From positions 62,001 through 126,000 of the forward strand of contig JAMLJB010000001.1 of NCBI GenBank assembly GCA_023953835.1: a DNA stretch of 64,000 nucleotides, in the 5' to 3' direction. Below the pieces are notes generated by a model. It was not told where the DNA came from. It did not search any database and was given only the letters and a program-made list of their open reading frames with translations. How positions within the stretch are numbered: the first letter of the stretch is position 1; each line of letters begins with the position of its first letter. The translations under genes and the position numbers were made by a program. Shown here in pieces: positions 62,844 to 64,000 of the stretch. This DNA is from Rhizobiaceae bacterium (GTDB lineage Bacteria > Pseudomonadota > Alphaproteobacteria > Rhizobiales > Rhizobiaceae).

Positions 62844-63926
62844 ATGGTAAAGGTCGGCCTCGTCGGTCTCGGCAAGATGGGCATTTCCCATTTCGCCATC
62901 ATCAATTCGAACCCTGACGCCAAGGTGGACGTATGCGACGCATCCGGCCTCGTGGTCGATACGATTGGACGCTACACGTCCACGCGGACGTGGCGCAACT
63001 ACGACGAGATGCTCAAGAAGGGCGGCCTTGACGCAGTTATCATCGCTACGCCTTCGAAGCTGCATGCCCCGATGGTCCGCACCGCGCTCGAACACGGCCT
63101 GCATGTCTTCTGTGAAAAGCCGTTCTGTCTCGATTGGCGCGAGTCTGAAGAGTTGGCCGCGCTCGCCAACCGCAAGGGACTGGTCAATCAGGTCGGATAC
63201 CACTACCGCTATGTCGGGGCCTTCCGGGAAATGAAGCGCCTGGTGGACGCGCAAGCCATCGGCGAGATCACGCATGTTTTGGCGGAAGCTTATGGGCCGG
63301 TCGTCCTGAAGCCCAAGGGCACCACATGGCGCACCGACAGGCAGGCGGGCGGTGGCTGCCTTTACGACTACGCCGCCCATCCCATCAACCTAATCAACTG
63401 GTATTTCGGCCTGCCCGATCAGGTGACGGGCACGATCTTGAACAGCATCTTTTCTTCAGACACCGATGACGAAGTCTATTCGACATTTGCCTATGCCGGC
63501 GGGCGAAGCGTTCATCTTTCAGTCAACTGGAGCGATGAAAGTTATCGCAAGATGTCAACCAAGATTACATTGGTTGGCACCAAAGGCAGGATCACGGCCG
63601 ACAGACAGGAGCTTCAAGCGTATCTGCGCGAGCCCGTGGCGGCCCTGCCGGACTACCATGAAGGCTGGAACGTAAAATACACGACTGAACTCACGGAAAC
63701 CGTGCGCTTCTACCTTCGCGGTGAGGAATACTCCGCCCAGCTCGACGATTTCGTCAACCTAGTTCAGGGCAGACGCACTGACGTGATCAACGACTTCTGG
63801 TCTGCGGCCGTGACGGACCGCACCATCGCGCTGATGATTGACGACGCAGAACGGGAAAAGACAAACGCTCCGGAAATCGTGCGGCAGGCTCCGGCCCGCA
63901 AGCGCTGGTTCGGGCTGGCCAGGTAA
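62844..63926 (+). CDS. Gfo/Idh/MocA-family oxidoreductase
   Basis: 360-residue NAD(P)-dependent sugar oxidoreductase. N-terminal loop VGLVGLGKMGISHFAII; family lysine in HVFCEKPFCLDW; the site histidines are in QVGYHYRYVGAFREMKRL and CLYDYAAHPINLINWYFG. It differs clearly from the WbpB-like protein encoded at 52425. It follows the PssE-like gene by 17 bp, so it belongs to the same unit and may make or modify a sugar nucleotide for the polysaccharide. Confidence 0.92.
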   Translation: MVKVGLVGLGKMGISHFAIINSNPDAKVDVCDASGLVVDTIGRYTSTRTWRNYDEMLKKGGLDAVIIATPSKLHAPMVRTALEHGLHVFCEKPFCLDWRESEELAALANRKGLVNQVGYHYRYVGAFREMKRLVDAQAIGEITHVLAEAYGPVVLKPKGTTWRTDRQAGGGCLYDYAAHPINLINWYFGLPDQVTGTILNSIFSSDTDDEVYSTFAYAGGRSVHLSVNWSDESYRKMSTKITLVGTKGRITADRQELQAYLREPVAALPDYHEGWNVKYTTELTETVRFYLRGEEYSAQLDDFVNLVQGRRTDVINDFWSAAVTDRTIALMIDDAEREKTNAPEIVRQAPARKRWFGLAR

Positions 63927-63938
63927 GGAATTTCGGCA

Positions 63939-64000
63939 ATGGATCGACTGCTATTCGGCGACAACCAGTTCTTCGGCATCAACCATATGTCCGAGGAGAA
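63939..64000 (+). CDS. Start of an unidentified gene, cut by window
   Basis: An ATG at 63939 preceded by AAGGAA opens a frame MDRLLFGDNQFFGINHMSEE that runs off the right edge. Spacing of 12 bp from the previous stop and a good ribosome site support a real gene of the same unit. Twenty residues are too few for a function. Confidence 0.7.
   Translation, partial: MDRLLFGDNQFFGINHMSEE

Overview
The window looks like chromosomal DNA of a high-GC alphaproteobacterium of the Hyphomicrobiales, most likely near Mesorhizobium/Aminobacter/Phyllobacteriaceae. This rests on a B12-dependent ribonucleotide reductase (NrdJ), a DUF992 protein, a carnitine locus of rhizobial type (regulator, BKACE enzyme, dehydrogenase-thioesterase fusion), a RIME-like palindromic intergenic repeat and ExoF/PssD/PssE-like polysaccharide genes. 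It is an inference from family resemblance; there is no rRNA or complete tRNA to place it.

Layout. (1) 1-6311: the 3' part of nrdJ, a FitAB/VapBC-type toxin-antitoxin pair, an SDR oxidoreductase with an HxlR regulator, and an XRE regulator. (2) 6312-23391: a block mixing cyclic-nucleotide genes with polysaccharide genes. It holds two class III cyclases, a DUF3095 protein with cyclase-like motifs, a cyclic-nucleotide-binding protein, an MBL-fold hydrolase, a 904-residue ABC exporter-like protein whose nucleotide-binding domain has lost its catalytic residues, four glycosyltransferases (two of one MurG-like family), two methyltransferase-like proteins, a NodB-type deacetylase and a secreted polysaccharide lyase. 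I regard this block as the best candidate for an undescribed system: a cyclic-nucleotide-controlled envelope glycan machine. (3) 23492-29458: a complete Opp-type ABC importer directly after the lyase. (4) 29449-36587: a methyltransferase, a UDP-glucuronate-epimerase-like gene, ugd, the carnitine catabolic genes and a single-domain response regulator. (5) 36595-64000: a large exopolysaccharide region. It contains dTDP-rhamnose synthesis (rfbA apart from rfbCBD), flippase, polymerase, ExoF-like exporter, several glycosyltransferases, a five-gene acetamido-sugar operon, an out-of-place panD, a LuxR-type regulator, a beta-helix/RTX secreted protein and a PssD/PssE-like split glycosyltransferase. 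The region continues past the right edge.

How it works together. Sugar nucleotides (dTDP-rhamnose, UDP-glucuronate/galacturonate, probably a diacetamido sugar acid) feed glycosyltransferases that build a repeat unit, which the flippase, polymerase and ExoF-like protein would move, join and export. A dyad motif close to CTAAATCcAAnGGATtAG lies about 65-130 bp upstream of rfbA, the ExoF-like gene, one GT2 gene and the polymerase gene, in the same orientation as each gene; a variant precedes the LuxR-type regulator. This suggests one regulon joining scattered transcription units. A 270-bp MITE-like element with CTAG ends lies just upstream of the LuxR gene.
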